Below are positions 33,135 through 41,957 of a DNA stretch of 64,000 bases, one piece after another. A program made the translations under genes and the position numbers. The notes under the pieces were generated by a model that was not told the DNA's origin, searched no databases, and saw nothing but the letters and a program-made list of their open reading frames with translations. The DNA comes from Rhizophagus irregularis (taxonomy: Eukaryota; Glomeromycota; Glomeromycetes; Glomerales; Glomeraceae), in NCBI RefSeq assembly GCF_026210795.1, contig NC_089445.1, positions 3,100,001 to 3,164,000 on the forward strand, given 5' to 3'. The first letter of the stretch is position 1, and the number at the start of each line of letters is the position of its first letter.

Positions 33135-34696
33135 ATGTATATCCCATTGAAGTATAAGAATTGTAGAGAATGTAAACAAGAAAATACTGGAATGCTATAC
33201 TGTAAAGCATGTAATGTAAAGCATTTTCAACAAAATTTTAAAAATTGGACAAGTGGTAATAACGATATTGACAAATTTATTCAAGATAATCAACTATCAG
33301 CGAATTTTTATGGTCAAGTATTAGAATGGATACCTTACAATAAATTATATGATATTGAATATATTGCAAAAGGTGGATTTGGAAAAGTGTATAGAGCAAA
33401 ATGGATTGATGGATTTATTGGTTATTGGGATAATATAAATGAAAATTGGGAACGACATAATTCCGATGGGTTTGTAGCTCTAAAAAGTTTAAATAATTCA
33501 GAAAATGTTACACTAGAATTTATCAATGAGGTATTACCTAATTTCTTAATTTAATGAAATTTTTAAATACGGTTTTTATTAACGAATTTTAAATGTATAT
33601 TTAGATAACAATACACTGTAAGACTATTGTAGATTGCACAATTTCTGTTGTTGTTAGAGTTATGGGATCACACAAGACCCAGAAACAAAAAATTACATGA
33701 TGATTTTAGAATATGCAGAGAATGGAAGTTTAAGAACTTATTTGGATAAAAATGGTTTACTAAGCTAGAACATTTAAGGTATATTGCACTAGGACTCGAG
33801 AGTATTCATGAAAAAGAACTAATTCATCGAGATTTACATATTGGAAACATACTTAGTTTTTCAGGTTATACTTCTATAGCTGATATGGGATTATGTAAAC
33901 CTGCAGATTATAATGCATCGGAAAATACAAAAAACAGTATATATGGTGTTTTACCTTATATTGCTCCCGAAGTTTTAAGAGGACAAAATTATACTAAAGC
34001 TGCTGATATTTACAGTTTTGGTATAATTATGTATGAAGTAATTTCTGGACTACCTCCATACCATGATGTAAGCCATGACAAAATTTTAGCAATAAAAATT
34101 TGTCAAGGACTTAGACCTCAATTGATTGTGAATTTAATCAAAAGATGCTTGGATGCAAATCCATTAAATCGGGTTACGGCAAATGAAGTTCAAGAAGTTT
34201 TACAATGATGGCAAGAGGAATCCTATAAATTGGAATATAATGAAACAGAATTAACAGAATTACAAAAACAAATTAGAGAAGTAGAAGAAATTGATAATAG
34301 TTTACCAACTAGCAGTGTGCCATCAACTAGATTAGCATACGAAACACATTCCGAAGCTGTTTATACAAGTAGATTACTTAATTTTAATAATCTTCCAGAA
34401 CCCAAAAATTCAGATGATTATTATGATGAACAAAATGACAATATAATTAGTGAAAAATTTTCAGGTAAATACTGTAATAATTTTGCATGAATTAAATGTA
34501 AAAAATGCTAATATATCTTATTTCATTAAATAGAATCTTTACAATTGATATTTCTCAATTGACAATTGAAGATAATGTTGGTATGTATAATATTGTATAT
34601 ATTTCAATTTATTTTTTAAGAAATAATTTTAATGGTTTGATTAACTCATTTTATCTCTTATATTACAGGAAAATCAAAGATTATTTAGTTTGTTGA
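33135..34696 (+). pseudogene. Decayed protein kinase gene of the same family
   Basis: The first exon (33135 to about 33530) is intact: a cysteine-pair head (CRECKQ, YCKACN), then the glycine-rich loop KGGFGKVYRAKW and VALKSLNNSEN, ending at FINE with a GTATTA donor. The exon after the TTTAG acceptor (about 33605) carries YGITQDPETKNYMMILEYAE, then HRDLHIGNIL, ADMGLCKPAD and LPYIAPEVLRGQNY. The frame changes near the acceptor and again after LRTYLDKN. An in-frame TGA follows NEVQEVLQ, and a further shift precedes IDISQLTIEDN near the end. Donor and acceptor sites are otherwise recognisable, so decay is fairly recent. It has DMG where its relatives have DLG. It resembles the kinase part of the gene at 1783-5648 more than the copies at 29.8 and 42.4 kb. 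Confidence 0.75.
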
Positions 34697-35770
34697 GTTA
34701 GTTAGTTCTCAATCTTTTGGTTTTATTTATTTCTTTTACACAAAATTTATATATTGTTATTGAGATTCAATAAAAATTTGTGTTAAACTGAAATAAGTTT
34801 TACAATCACTTTATTCTCACGATTAAATTATTTGAAATTTTGAAAGTGTTTTTTTGCTATAACGAATAATTAATATTCAATAAACCTGGATCAAATTTTT
34901 TTATATACTTAGGCATTAATTTATATAAACTAAAAGAGAAAATTGTATGTTTTTTGTATTTAACTTTGTAGAATGACGACATGTCCATCAAAATTTAGGA
35001 AAGAATTCATTAAGAAAAACTTGACATCATCTTAACTTCCAATTATTGACTGTCAGTACCATACTATGTCCTAATCTTTAGGTATAATAAATAAGTGATC
35101 TCAAATAAATAATCAACATGACGATATTGATAATTTTACAATAAAAGATAAATTCGAATATTCATTTTCAAAAAGGTATAGTATTACAAAATCATGGAAA
35201 ATTCATGGGATTTCCAGACTTCCTGATAAATATAGTCGCTACAGCCTATCAGGAACAGTTTAGCACGCTGCTAGTATATAGTGAAGATTTGAAATGGCGT
35301 ATAATGCAAATCTTCAATATGACGAAAGAATTATTAGCAATAACTTTATGGACTTTGGTTTACACTGTAGTATGGCAAAACCAGTTTAAATTTTCTACAC
35401 GTCTTTGAACACGGTTATAAAAACGAATCTCATAATAGAAGATGAATTCTCTTTAAAAAAATACTTGGTAAACTAAGTGATCATTGATATGCAACTTATC
35501 AGCCATGACTTTTATTTATTAATGTACTTTTATTTTTTTACACAATATCTTGGAAATTCAGTCTCATTCTAAAAGTTAAATAAAGTGTAGGTGGTACGAA
35601 TAAACTTAATAGTTTAAAATATGAAAAATATTTCATTTAGTATAATGATATTTTGAAATTTTTGCGATGTTGATCGTGCTTATGTGATTATCAATCATGT
35701 TTTTCAGAAGCCATAGTCGTTGATTGACATGAATTTTAACCAAAAATAATTTCATTTTGCATTCGCGCAA
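34697..35770. other. Gene-free AT-rich stretch
   Basis: No supported gene. A 67-codon ORF at 35205-35408 (INIVATAYQEQFSTLLV) faintly recalls a LINE reverse-transcriptase segment, but no catalytic motif is present and I do not call it. Otherwise featureless. Confidence 0.35.
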
Positions 35771-36415
35771 ATGAACTTTATATCAACCTTTTGCCTTTTT
35801 TTGGTAAAAGAAAAAATGACTACAATTTTTTGTCTTTCAAAAGATTTTTATTCTATATTAAATCATGCCGATGATTACAATATCGTTATTCTTAAGGTTA
35901 TCGATATTTATGAAAATATCATGACGTATTATTTAGTTGATAAACCTAAATTATATAGTTTGAAACTTGCGAATATAATTTCCAATTGGATTGATAAAAA
36001 AAAATCCTTTATTTATTCGTACTGAAAGAAGATTCCTTTATATATAAATTTGTCCTTATTTATCGATTTGACATTAATTCATTTAAGAACAAATGTAAAG
36101 ATCAAATAGTTAGTCTAGTTTTATTTAATTATTAAGGTCAACAATCTGATAAAATCTTTTCATTCGAAAATAATGAAATAATGAAGATATGAAAAATATG
36201 AAAATTAGTCGTGTTGTAAATAATTCTAAAGCTTGCTATATTAGATTATTATATCAGTACCGGTTTAATTTTGGTTGGGATTCATTATATATGGAAGTTC
36301 AAAATTTATATATTTATAATCGTTTTAGCGATTATGAAAATAATTTACAATCAAAAAGTAATACTTTTACAATTGAAGAAATTGAAGCTTTTATTGTAAC
36401 TATAGACCAATAACT
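35771..36415 (+). pseudogene. Relic of a BTB-TLDc domain gene
   Basis: The first ORF contains CLSKDFYSILNHADDYNIVI, which matches the start of BTB domains in the expanded fungal BTB-TLDc family. It then runs straight into LANIISNWIDKKKSFIYSY, which in intact members lies much further on, at the BTB-to-TLDc boundary. The central part is therefore deleted. After stops and frame changes, the second ORF (36189-36413) gives ISRVVNNSKACYIRLLYQYR, FNFGWDSLYM and TIEEIEAFIVT, the end of a TLDc domain. Intact relatives are adaptor-like proteins; this copy cannot make one. Confidence 0.65.
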
Positions 36416-36499
36416 TAGATGATTATATGAAATTTTCATTAAATTTATTTCGTACCGTGTAAGTTATTTATATAATTAGTTATAAGAATGATGTAAATA

Positions 36500-36764
36500 C
36501 CCTATAAAAAAAGAATGTCCGGAAATTGTAGCTGAAAACGTCCGGAAAATGTTTGTTTGTCTGGAATTTGTCCGGAATATTGCAATATTCCGGACGTTGG
36601 AAAATTTCCATTTTCCGGAAAATGTCCAGAAAATGTCCAGGAGGGTTCAGACCCAGCGTCCAGAAAGTGTCCGGAATATTGCAATTTTCTGGACGTTTTC
36701 CGGATACACGGACATTTTCCGGATGTTTTTAGCTACAATTTCCGGACATTTTTTTTTTACAGGG
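36500..36764. mobile_element. Foldback element built from CCGGAAAATGTCC repeats
   Basis: The left end CCCTATAAAAAAAGAATGTCC and the right end GGACATTTTTTTTTTACAGGG are inverted repeats. Inside are many copies of TCCGGAAA/TTTCCGGA and GGAATATTGCAATATTCC, so each arm is itself a series of short palindromes. Possible 3-bp flanks are ATA/ATA. ORFs of 60-103 codons cross it on both strands only because the repeat lacks stops. The CCCTATAAAAA end is similar to that of the MITE at 1313-1508. Confidence 0.7.
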
Positions 36765-37410
36765 ATAAATTTTATAAAACTACAAATATCAGTAAATTCT
36801 TATTAAATAATTTGAATTATATAACAGGAAAATCCATAACATTTCTACGCTTAAAATTGGAATATTAATTAATATAAATTTTTTATAACAATGAAATGAA
36901 AAATCGTTTATTATTCATTAATTAAATAATTACCTTTTTTTGCGCTGATATCACGTGATAGAATATTACAATTACTTGATGATGATAATATCGTGATACA
37001 AATCGCTTAGTAAATGACCATTCTGATATGATATCTGGAGTAAAAATTGTTTTTATCATATTTTACAAAATTATACGCGATTATTATTTTTAAAATCAGT
37101 GAATAATAAAAAAAATAATGAAAATGAAAAGTTGAAGTTATTTAATAATATAGTTTGACCGAGTAATATTAACATAAAATAACATATCTATCAACTAACT
37201 GTAATTCCTCTCATCCTTTTCTTTCAACTTTTAATAAATTTAAAAAATTATTTAAAGACAAAAAAGTCTCGCAAAAAAACGGCAACGTAAATTTCAAATA
37301 TCTAATCCCAATAATTATATTTGAAAGTAATAAACTCTTTAAACACCAATTTCTCAATTCTTTTTTAATATTGGTCCAAATTACTCCCGTCAATAATATC
37401 AATAAAGAAT
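36765..37410. other. Gene-free AT-rich stretch
   Basis: I see nothing that supports a gene or a named repeat. A minus-strand ORF at 37211-37468 overlaps the start of the duplicated segment, and its frame is not open in the other copy. Confidence 0.35.
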
Positions 37411-37920
37411 GAATCCAAATTTTGTGTTTCAAAATATTTAGTAGTTTACCTCTAAATGGTAACTTCATATTTTCAGAATTTCACTATAACCAAATTAAAA
37501 ATCATTACCATATTGAAAGTCGTACAAACTACAACATTAAATCGAATTCCAAAGAGAATAGTTGTTTAGTACTTTAGTTAATAAATGATTACGTATTTAA
37601 ATATTTGTATCTTTGAACTTCGGAAAGGTCAATAAAAAAATATTTTTTTATCGAAATAAACTTAATTTTCTATTTTATATTAATTAAATGAAAGTTCAAG
37701 ATCTTTTTAATTTTCCAGACACGTATCTAAAAAGAAATTTATTTTTTTGATTTAACGGCTTGATAATAATCTATTTCATGGTTTGAGAATTTGGTAAAGA
37801 ATAACGTTTAAATTCCAAAAATGTAAAAATGAATTTAAGGCAATCAATTATTGAAGATCGAATGAAATAATATCAAAGATAGAGCCTGTATGAATAACAT
37901 CACACATACTTTAATTGTGA
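37411..37920. repeat. Segmental duplication, copy 2, left part
   Basis: It matches 27776-28233 plus 29330-29355, with the hAT insertion site intact at GAGCCTGTATGAATAACATC. It includes identical stretches such as TTTACCTCTAAATGGTAAC and GAAAGTTCAAGATCTTTT. Homology to copy 1 stops just after ACATACTTTAATTGTG and resumes only near 41958. Confidence 0.8.
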
Positions 37921-38707
37921 AATTTTGGCGAAGGTATATCTGTCCCCTTCCCTTTTCGTTCTCCCATTTCCTTTCATCCCTATAAAAAGTTTTATCCGTT
38001 ATTTCTGTCGTAAAATGAAATGCCGATTCTTGACGTTTTGCTAAACATCTCGGCAACCAGTGATCGTAGAAGGATGATCCAATGCTCATTAGATTCGTCA
38101 ATGAGCTACTCTGTACGTTCACTGCATGTTTAAACTGATTAAACGGACTAATCCTAAATTCGTCCGGATGATCCATTATCCGTTTAATCCGGATGGATTG
38201 ATGAATGATCCGAATTTTCGGATTTCAGATCGCATCTCTAGATAAAGGTCTTGAGGTATATCAAACATTGTGTCATGGTATGAAGAAGGTTTTGGATACA
38301 ATCGTTGGTTTATAAAGTATAGCGTGTTCGGAAACTGGTCTAGCTGGCTTATGACCGGATAAGTAATTATTCATTTCGGTTCTTTCGTCAGGAATAGTTC
38401 TTTCGGCCAGGAATTACTGCTAATGTCAGGATAATGTATAGCTTAAAGGCGTACGAGAAGTAGATCACAATAAACTTTTCTGAATTGCATATTCCAATTT
38501 TTCAAGTCCAAATATTTCACTTCGATAATTTGAGTAGGGAAATTAAATTTATATTTAGCAATTACAAGCAGATATTATATTATTCTTGTTATAGATATAG
38601 TATTATTACAATGTAAAAAATAGCAGATATTATTTATAATATTTTTGTTTAGATAAAGAATTTAGATAAATCTTCTAATCTTTAAACAATATCTTTTCTA
38701 GCTCATA

Positions 38708-39676
38708 TTACAAAGTCATCTTTGATTCCGTTATCTTTTCTTCTTCTTCTTTGAGCGATTGTTTTTTGTGCCTTTTGTTTTTCTTGGTTTTAAAGAATCT
38801 AAAAAGAAGAAAGTTAATAAAAAAATCCCACATCTTTACTCCCATTATAATAATGCTTGTGGTGCTTCTGGACATACCTATAGATTCTTCATACACGATA
38901 CCATCTTCTACAGTCCATACTACAAGATCTTCATGTGACTTCACATCTTCTAATGAATCCCCTACTGGCCATAATACCTGTTCCATATTCTCCCATTGAA
39001 AAACTCGTCCGTAGCAATCTAAAAAGAGCAACCCGTATAACATCTCTCCAATTACAATAATATGGTTAAATCCAAATTCTGCAACGCATTCATAGTAATA
39101 GCCAAGCTTTTCTGGATCACTGCTATTGGTGGATAAATCACAACAAATAGATGATGCTATATTGCGACGGACGGATTCATCAACAAACGTATCAACTACC
39201 ATGGACAAATTACGGCCCAGTCCTTTCGATCCAACTCGTCCGCTAGCTTCTGGCACCATGAACATGGATCTTTCACTAACATCGTTTCCATATATATACA
39301 TCGCGTGTACAAAATTACACGCTTTCGTTCGGTATTCTTCTCCCGTCCACTCAGCATCTCCCAATACGCACACTCTGCGCAATTCCCCAATTGATGTTTG
39401 CAACTCTTTAATTGCTCTTCTGTTAGTACAAAATCCTGGCAACTCTCCAATATCTTCATACTTTCCAATCTCATTTCGAGTGCATATTTGTTCTTCAACC
39501 CCGGCCCGCAACGAACTGACACACCAAACATGTATCTGGCAATCTTCTCTCTGACAGTATACGTTAAATTTATTACTACAGGCTGGTGCCTGTTTATCGG
39601 TTGCAATGCTGCAATAGTCCTCGCTAGACGGTTCAAATTTTCCTTGAGGTATGCCACTTGCATTTGAAGACTCCAT
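38708..39676 (-). CDS. Long ORF, 322 codons, unknown family; N-terminal half overlaps a deaminase-like frame
   Basis: The frame starts MESSNASGIPQGKFEPSS and is open for 322 codons. Its C-terminal half from MVVDTFVDESV onward contains HIIVIGEMLYGLLFLDCYGR, FQWENMEQVLWPVGD and VVWTVEDGIVYEE. This matches in order the broken gene at 12930-13313, so that half is very likely real protein sequence. It then reaches a hydrophobic stretch (MWDFFINFLLFRFF) and a Lys-rich tail (KTKKNKRHKKQ). The N-terminal half lies over the 155-codon frame with a deaminase signature and may be a shadow of it. I cannot tell from this window how the two frames are used. The locus has higher GC than its surroundings, so antisense ORFs are also long. 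Confidence 0.45.
   Translation of the reverse strand: MESSNASGIPQGKFEPSSEDYCSIATDKQAPACSNKFNVYCQREDCQIHVWCVSSLRAGVEEQICTRNEIGKYEDIGELPGFCTNRRAIKELQTSIGELRRVCVLGDAEWTGEEYRTKACNFVHAMYIYGNDVSERSMFMVPEASGRVGSKGLGRNLSMVVDTFVDESVRRNIASSICCDLSTNSSDPEKLGYYYECVAEFGFNHIIVIGEMLYGLLFLDCYGRVFQWENMEQVLWPVGDSLEDVKSHEDLVVWTVEDGIVYEESIGMSRSTTSIIIMGVKMWDFFINFLLFRFFKTKKNKRHKKQSLKEEEEKITESKMTL
39196..39663 (-). CDS. Deaminase-like ORF (CAE ... PCxxC signature), 155 codons
   Basis: This frame encodes 155 residues beginning MQVAYLKENLNRLARTIA. It carries NCAECAYWEML (C95-A96-E97) and, 36 residues on, KDPCSWCQKLADEL (P133-C134-x-x-C137). A C/H-A-E motif followed at this distance by P-C-x-x-C is the zinc-binding, catalytic signature of the cytidine deaminase superfamily: the glutamate moves protons, and the three Cys/His bind zinc. 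A regular beta-strand-rich stretch (QPVVINLTYTV) precedes it. It looks whole. The stop falls in CCATGGTAG, which overlaps an ATG in the neighbouring frame where MVVDT begins. The substrate (nucleoside, RNA or DNA, or none) cannot be told. Certainty is limited because the overlapping frame is longer. Confidence 0.5.
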   Translation of the reverse strand: MQVAYLKENLNRLARTIAALQPINRHQPVVINLTYTVREKIARYMFGVSVRCGPGLKNKYALEMRLESMKILESCQDFVLTEEQLKSCKHQLGNCAECAYWEMLSGREKNTERKRVILYTRCIYMETMLVKDPCSWCQKLADELDRKDWAVICPW

Positions 39677-39919
39677 CTTTTGGACGGATGGAAAATGGAA
39701 AAGAAATTGGTAATCGGGCTGATCTTTAACCCTTTAAGTACTGATTAATGATTAATATACGTCATAGACTCATAGTGATGTTGATTTATTAGTCATTTTA
39801 TTAGACTGACATATTAATTCTCGCTTAATAATTAATCTTGTGTGACTAACGTTTAGATTAGCCTGTATAAATTAATTTTGACGCTTGATCGGCAAGTCAC
39901 GTTGCAATTTCGGTTTATT

Positions 39920-41050
39920 TTTTTTCAATTTTTTCAGTTCCCCTTTTTTTTTATTTTTTCTTGAACCGATCTTTTACTTTGGGTTCTTTCTTTTTTCAAA
40001 TTTCGTCATTTCTCTTTCGAAAAATCTTTTTGTTTCCTTTTTTTTTCTTTTTTAAAAATTTTTCATTTTTTTTTCCTCTTTCTTTTTTTTTTGTCTTTTT
40101 TCATTTAGATTTGGTTTTTTTTCCAAAACCGAAAAATTATTATTTTTTTCTTTATTAAATAATCCTATTGTTTTTGTCTTTTAAGACATATTATTTTTTT
40201 TATCTTTTTTTTAGACCAATTTCTTTCTTTATCCTTATTCTTTTCCCCAAATTTTTCGAATTTTTTTTATTTTCTTTTTCCTTTTCCTTTTCGGTTTCTT
40301 TTTCAATCCGATTTTTCTCTTTGTCCCTCCCTACAAATTTTTTTTTCAGTTTTTTAAACTTCTTTTCTTTTTTCGGGTTGGCTTTTTTACTATTTTGGTT
40401 TGGATCAGGTGATCGGATCGGTGCTGCAACGGTTCAAATTAATAATTTAATTCCGGCCGAAATTATAGAATAATACTGGTCAGAATTATAATTTAATTCT
40501 GGTTGAAATTATAAAATCATACGAAAAGCACCCTTTTTTTCGTTTCTTTTTTTCTTATTGATAAATTTGGGATTTTTTTACTAATACTTTTACCCTTAAT
40601 ATTTTTTTTTTTTTTTTTTAACGGACTTTATTAGTACATACATACATTTTGTCAACAAAGTATCTATTTTCTATTAGATTTATATTGAAACCTACACTAA
40701 ATAAGACCTAGCTAATGTAACTACTAAAATTACTTTATATAAATTTCATTTCCGGTCCTCTTCCGATCTTTTATAAAAAAAAATTTTTTTCAACCCATTT
40801 TTTTTTATTTGTTTTTTTTCAACCCATTTTTTTTATTTATTTTTTTTTAAACCAATTTTTTAAACCAATTTTTTTTTCCTTTTTCGGGTTTGTTTTTTCT
40901 AAAACCAAAAATTATTTTTCAAATATTTTTAATTTTCCATTATCTATATTTTTTTTATATAATTTTTTCCATATATTTTTTTTAGAGAATTTGTATTTTA
41001 TGCACCATGCTTATAATGCACCCATGCGCAGTTTTTTTTTCATGTACATG
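39920..41050. repeat. Pyrimidine-rich (T-rich) low-complexity tract
   Basis: For over 1 kb the plus strand is dominated by T runs with C interruptions (TTTCTTTTTTC, TTTTTCCTTTT), including two near-identical copies of CAACCCATTTTTTTT near 40790-40830. Two Phe-rich ORFs (39961-40158 and 40168-40473) are by-products. A GGCC-type repeat patch (CCGGCCGAAATTATAGAA) lies at about 40450. Confidence 0.65.
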
Positions 41051-41260
41051 ATAAAAAAAATATTAAAATTATTTTAATGGATACACGATCTGATGTCCCA
41101 ATTGTCCCATGCATAGTTTTTTGATAACGCAGTAACCTTTTAGACTATTTTGATCAACAATTAAACTATTTTTATTCCCACATACTCTCTTCTTCGCTCT
41201 TTCCTTCCCTTTTTTCATCAAATACTATTCTTTACTTTCTTTACCCTTCTAATAACTAAT

Positions 41261-41753
41261 ATGAGTGATTCAGATTCTTTTTCAAGCGATGATGAATTTT
41301 TTACCAATGATTTTACTACCGGATGACAGATGATAATTTTAACTTTAATGGTAATCAATATGTTTCTCTTAAAAAACAGCAATTATATTATGTTAATATA
41401 CGGGAATTGACTAATCAAGCTAAGCAGATTGCTTGCAAGAGTTGTAACGAATCTTTTATTATTTTACTTGAAGAGTATATTAACAAAAAAAAATAGGGAA
41501 GCATTAAATTTACAATCTGGATCAAACCATAATATAGATGAGTAAGAAGTAGATCAAGAAAATGTTATTCCAATTGGAAATCCTATAATTCGACGTCCTA
41601 AAGGAAGACCACCTGGAACTGCGAGGTTTAAGGGACCTTTACAAACTTTCAACTCAACCCAATGAAGCAATGTGCTTATGCAGTAAGAATGGTCACAATC
41701 ACGCTACTTGTCCAATGAATCAAAATCGAAAAAAAGAAGTAATGAAGTTTTGA
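41261..41753 (+). pseudogene. Broken DNA-transposon-like gene with AT-hook and zinc knuckle
   Basis: It starts MSDSDSFSSDDEFFTNDF and continues in other frames with NGNQYVSLKKQQLYYVNI and AKQIACKSCNESFIILLEEY. It ends with an AT-hook-like RRPKGRPPGTARFKG and a zinc-knuckle-like CLCSKNGHNHATCP. Acidic Asp/Ser-rich start, AT-hook and terminal zinc knuckle are typical of transposase-like proteins abundant in such genomes, for example MULE-type. Here the large middle is missing and the frame is interrupted several times. Family assignment is tentative. Confidence 0.5.
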
Positions 41754-41819
41754 ACTAGATGTATGACATTGAATTTAATAGGGTAAGTGTTTAGTTATAG
41801 AAGCATTAGATTTGGAGTT

Positions 41820-41852
41820 GCGTTAGGGTTAGGATTAGGGTTAGGATTAGGT
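41820..41852 (+). repeat. Short interstitial telomere-like TTAGGG array
   Basis: It reads TTAGGGTTAGGATTAGGGTTA and then GGATTAGG, that is, TTAGGG alternating with TTAGGA. It lies just before the point where the segmental duplication resumes. It is too short to be a telomere. It may mark an old break repair, or be part of a repeat like the one at 62.8-63.1 kb, whose centre also has such units. Confidence 0.6.
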
Positions 41853-41957
41853 TGGTTTATTTAGAGGAATGAAACAATGCTTTTTAACTCAATTATTTTA
41901 TCAATTTTGTAGGTGCGTTTAAAGTCCAAATTTGCACAAAGATAATCTTTATTTATG

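Larger units (their letters stand above)
37921..41957. other. About 4 kb of extra DNA splitting duplication copy 2
   Basis: In copy 1 the sequences ACATACTTTAATTG and ATGTATGTGCGGGAATCGG are about 20 bp apart (29343-29380). In copy 2 they are separated by about 4 kb. The extra DNA contains a TCCGGAT-rich remnant ending near 38246 (ATCGCATCTCTAG), the GC-richer ORF locus at 38.7-39.7 kb, a T-rich tract, a broken transposon-like gene and telomere-like repeats. It may be a composite of several insertions or a rearrangement; copy 1 could alternatively have lost it. Confidence 0.6.

Noticed and set aside
35205-35408. Possible LINE reverse-transcriptase fragment (INIVATAYQEQFSTLLV)
   Set aside because: No catalytic motif, no flanking LINE sequence and only a vague resemblance.
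39126-39667. Plus-strand ORFs of 142 and 89 codons opposite the deaminase-like locus
   Set aside because: Antisense frames stay open because the locus is GC-richer; they show no domain features.
39961-40473. Phe/Ser-rich plus-strand ORFs
   Set aside because: Translations of a T-rich low-complexity tract.
41820-41852. Chromosome end
   Set aside because: Only a few imperfect TTAGGG units, followed by more than 20 kb of genes; interstitial repeat.
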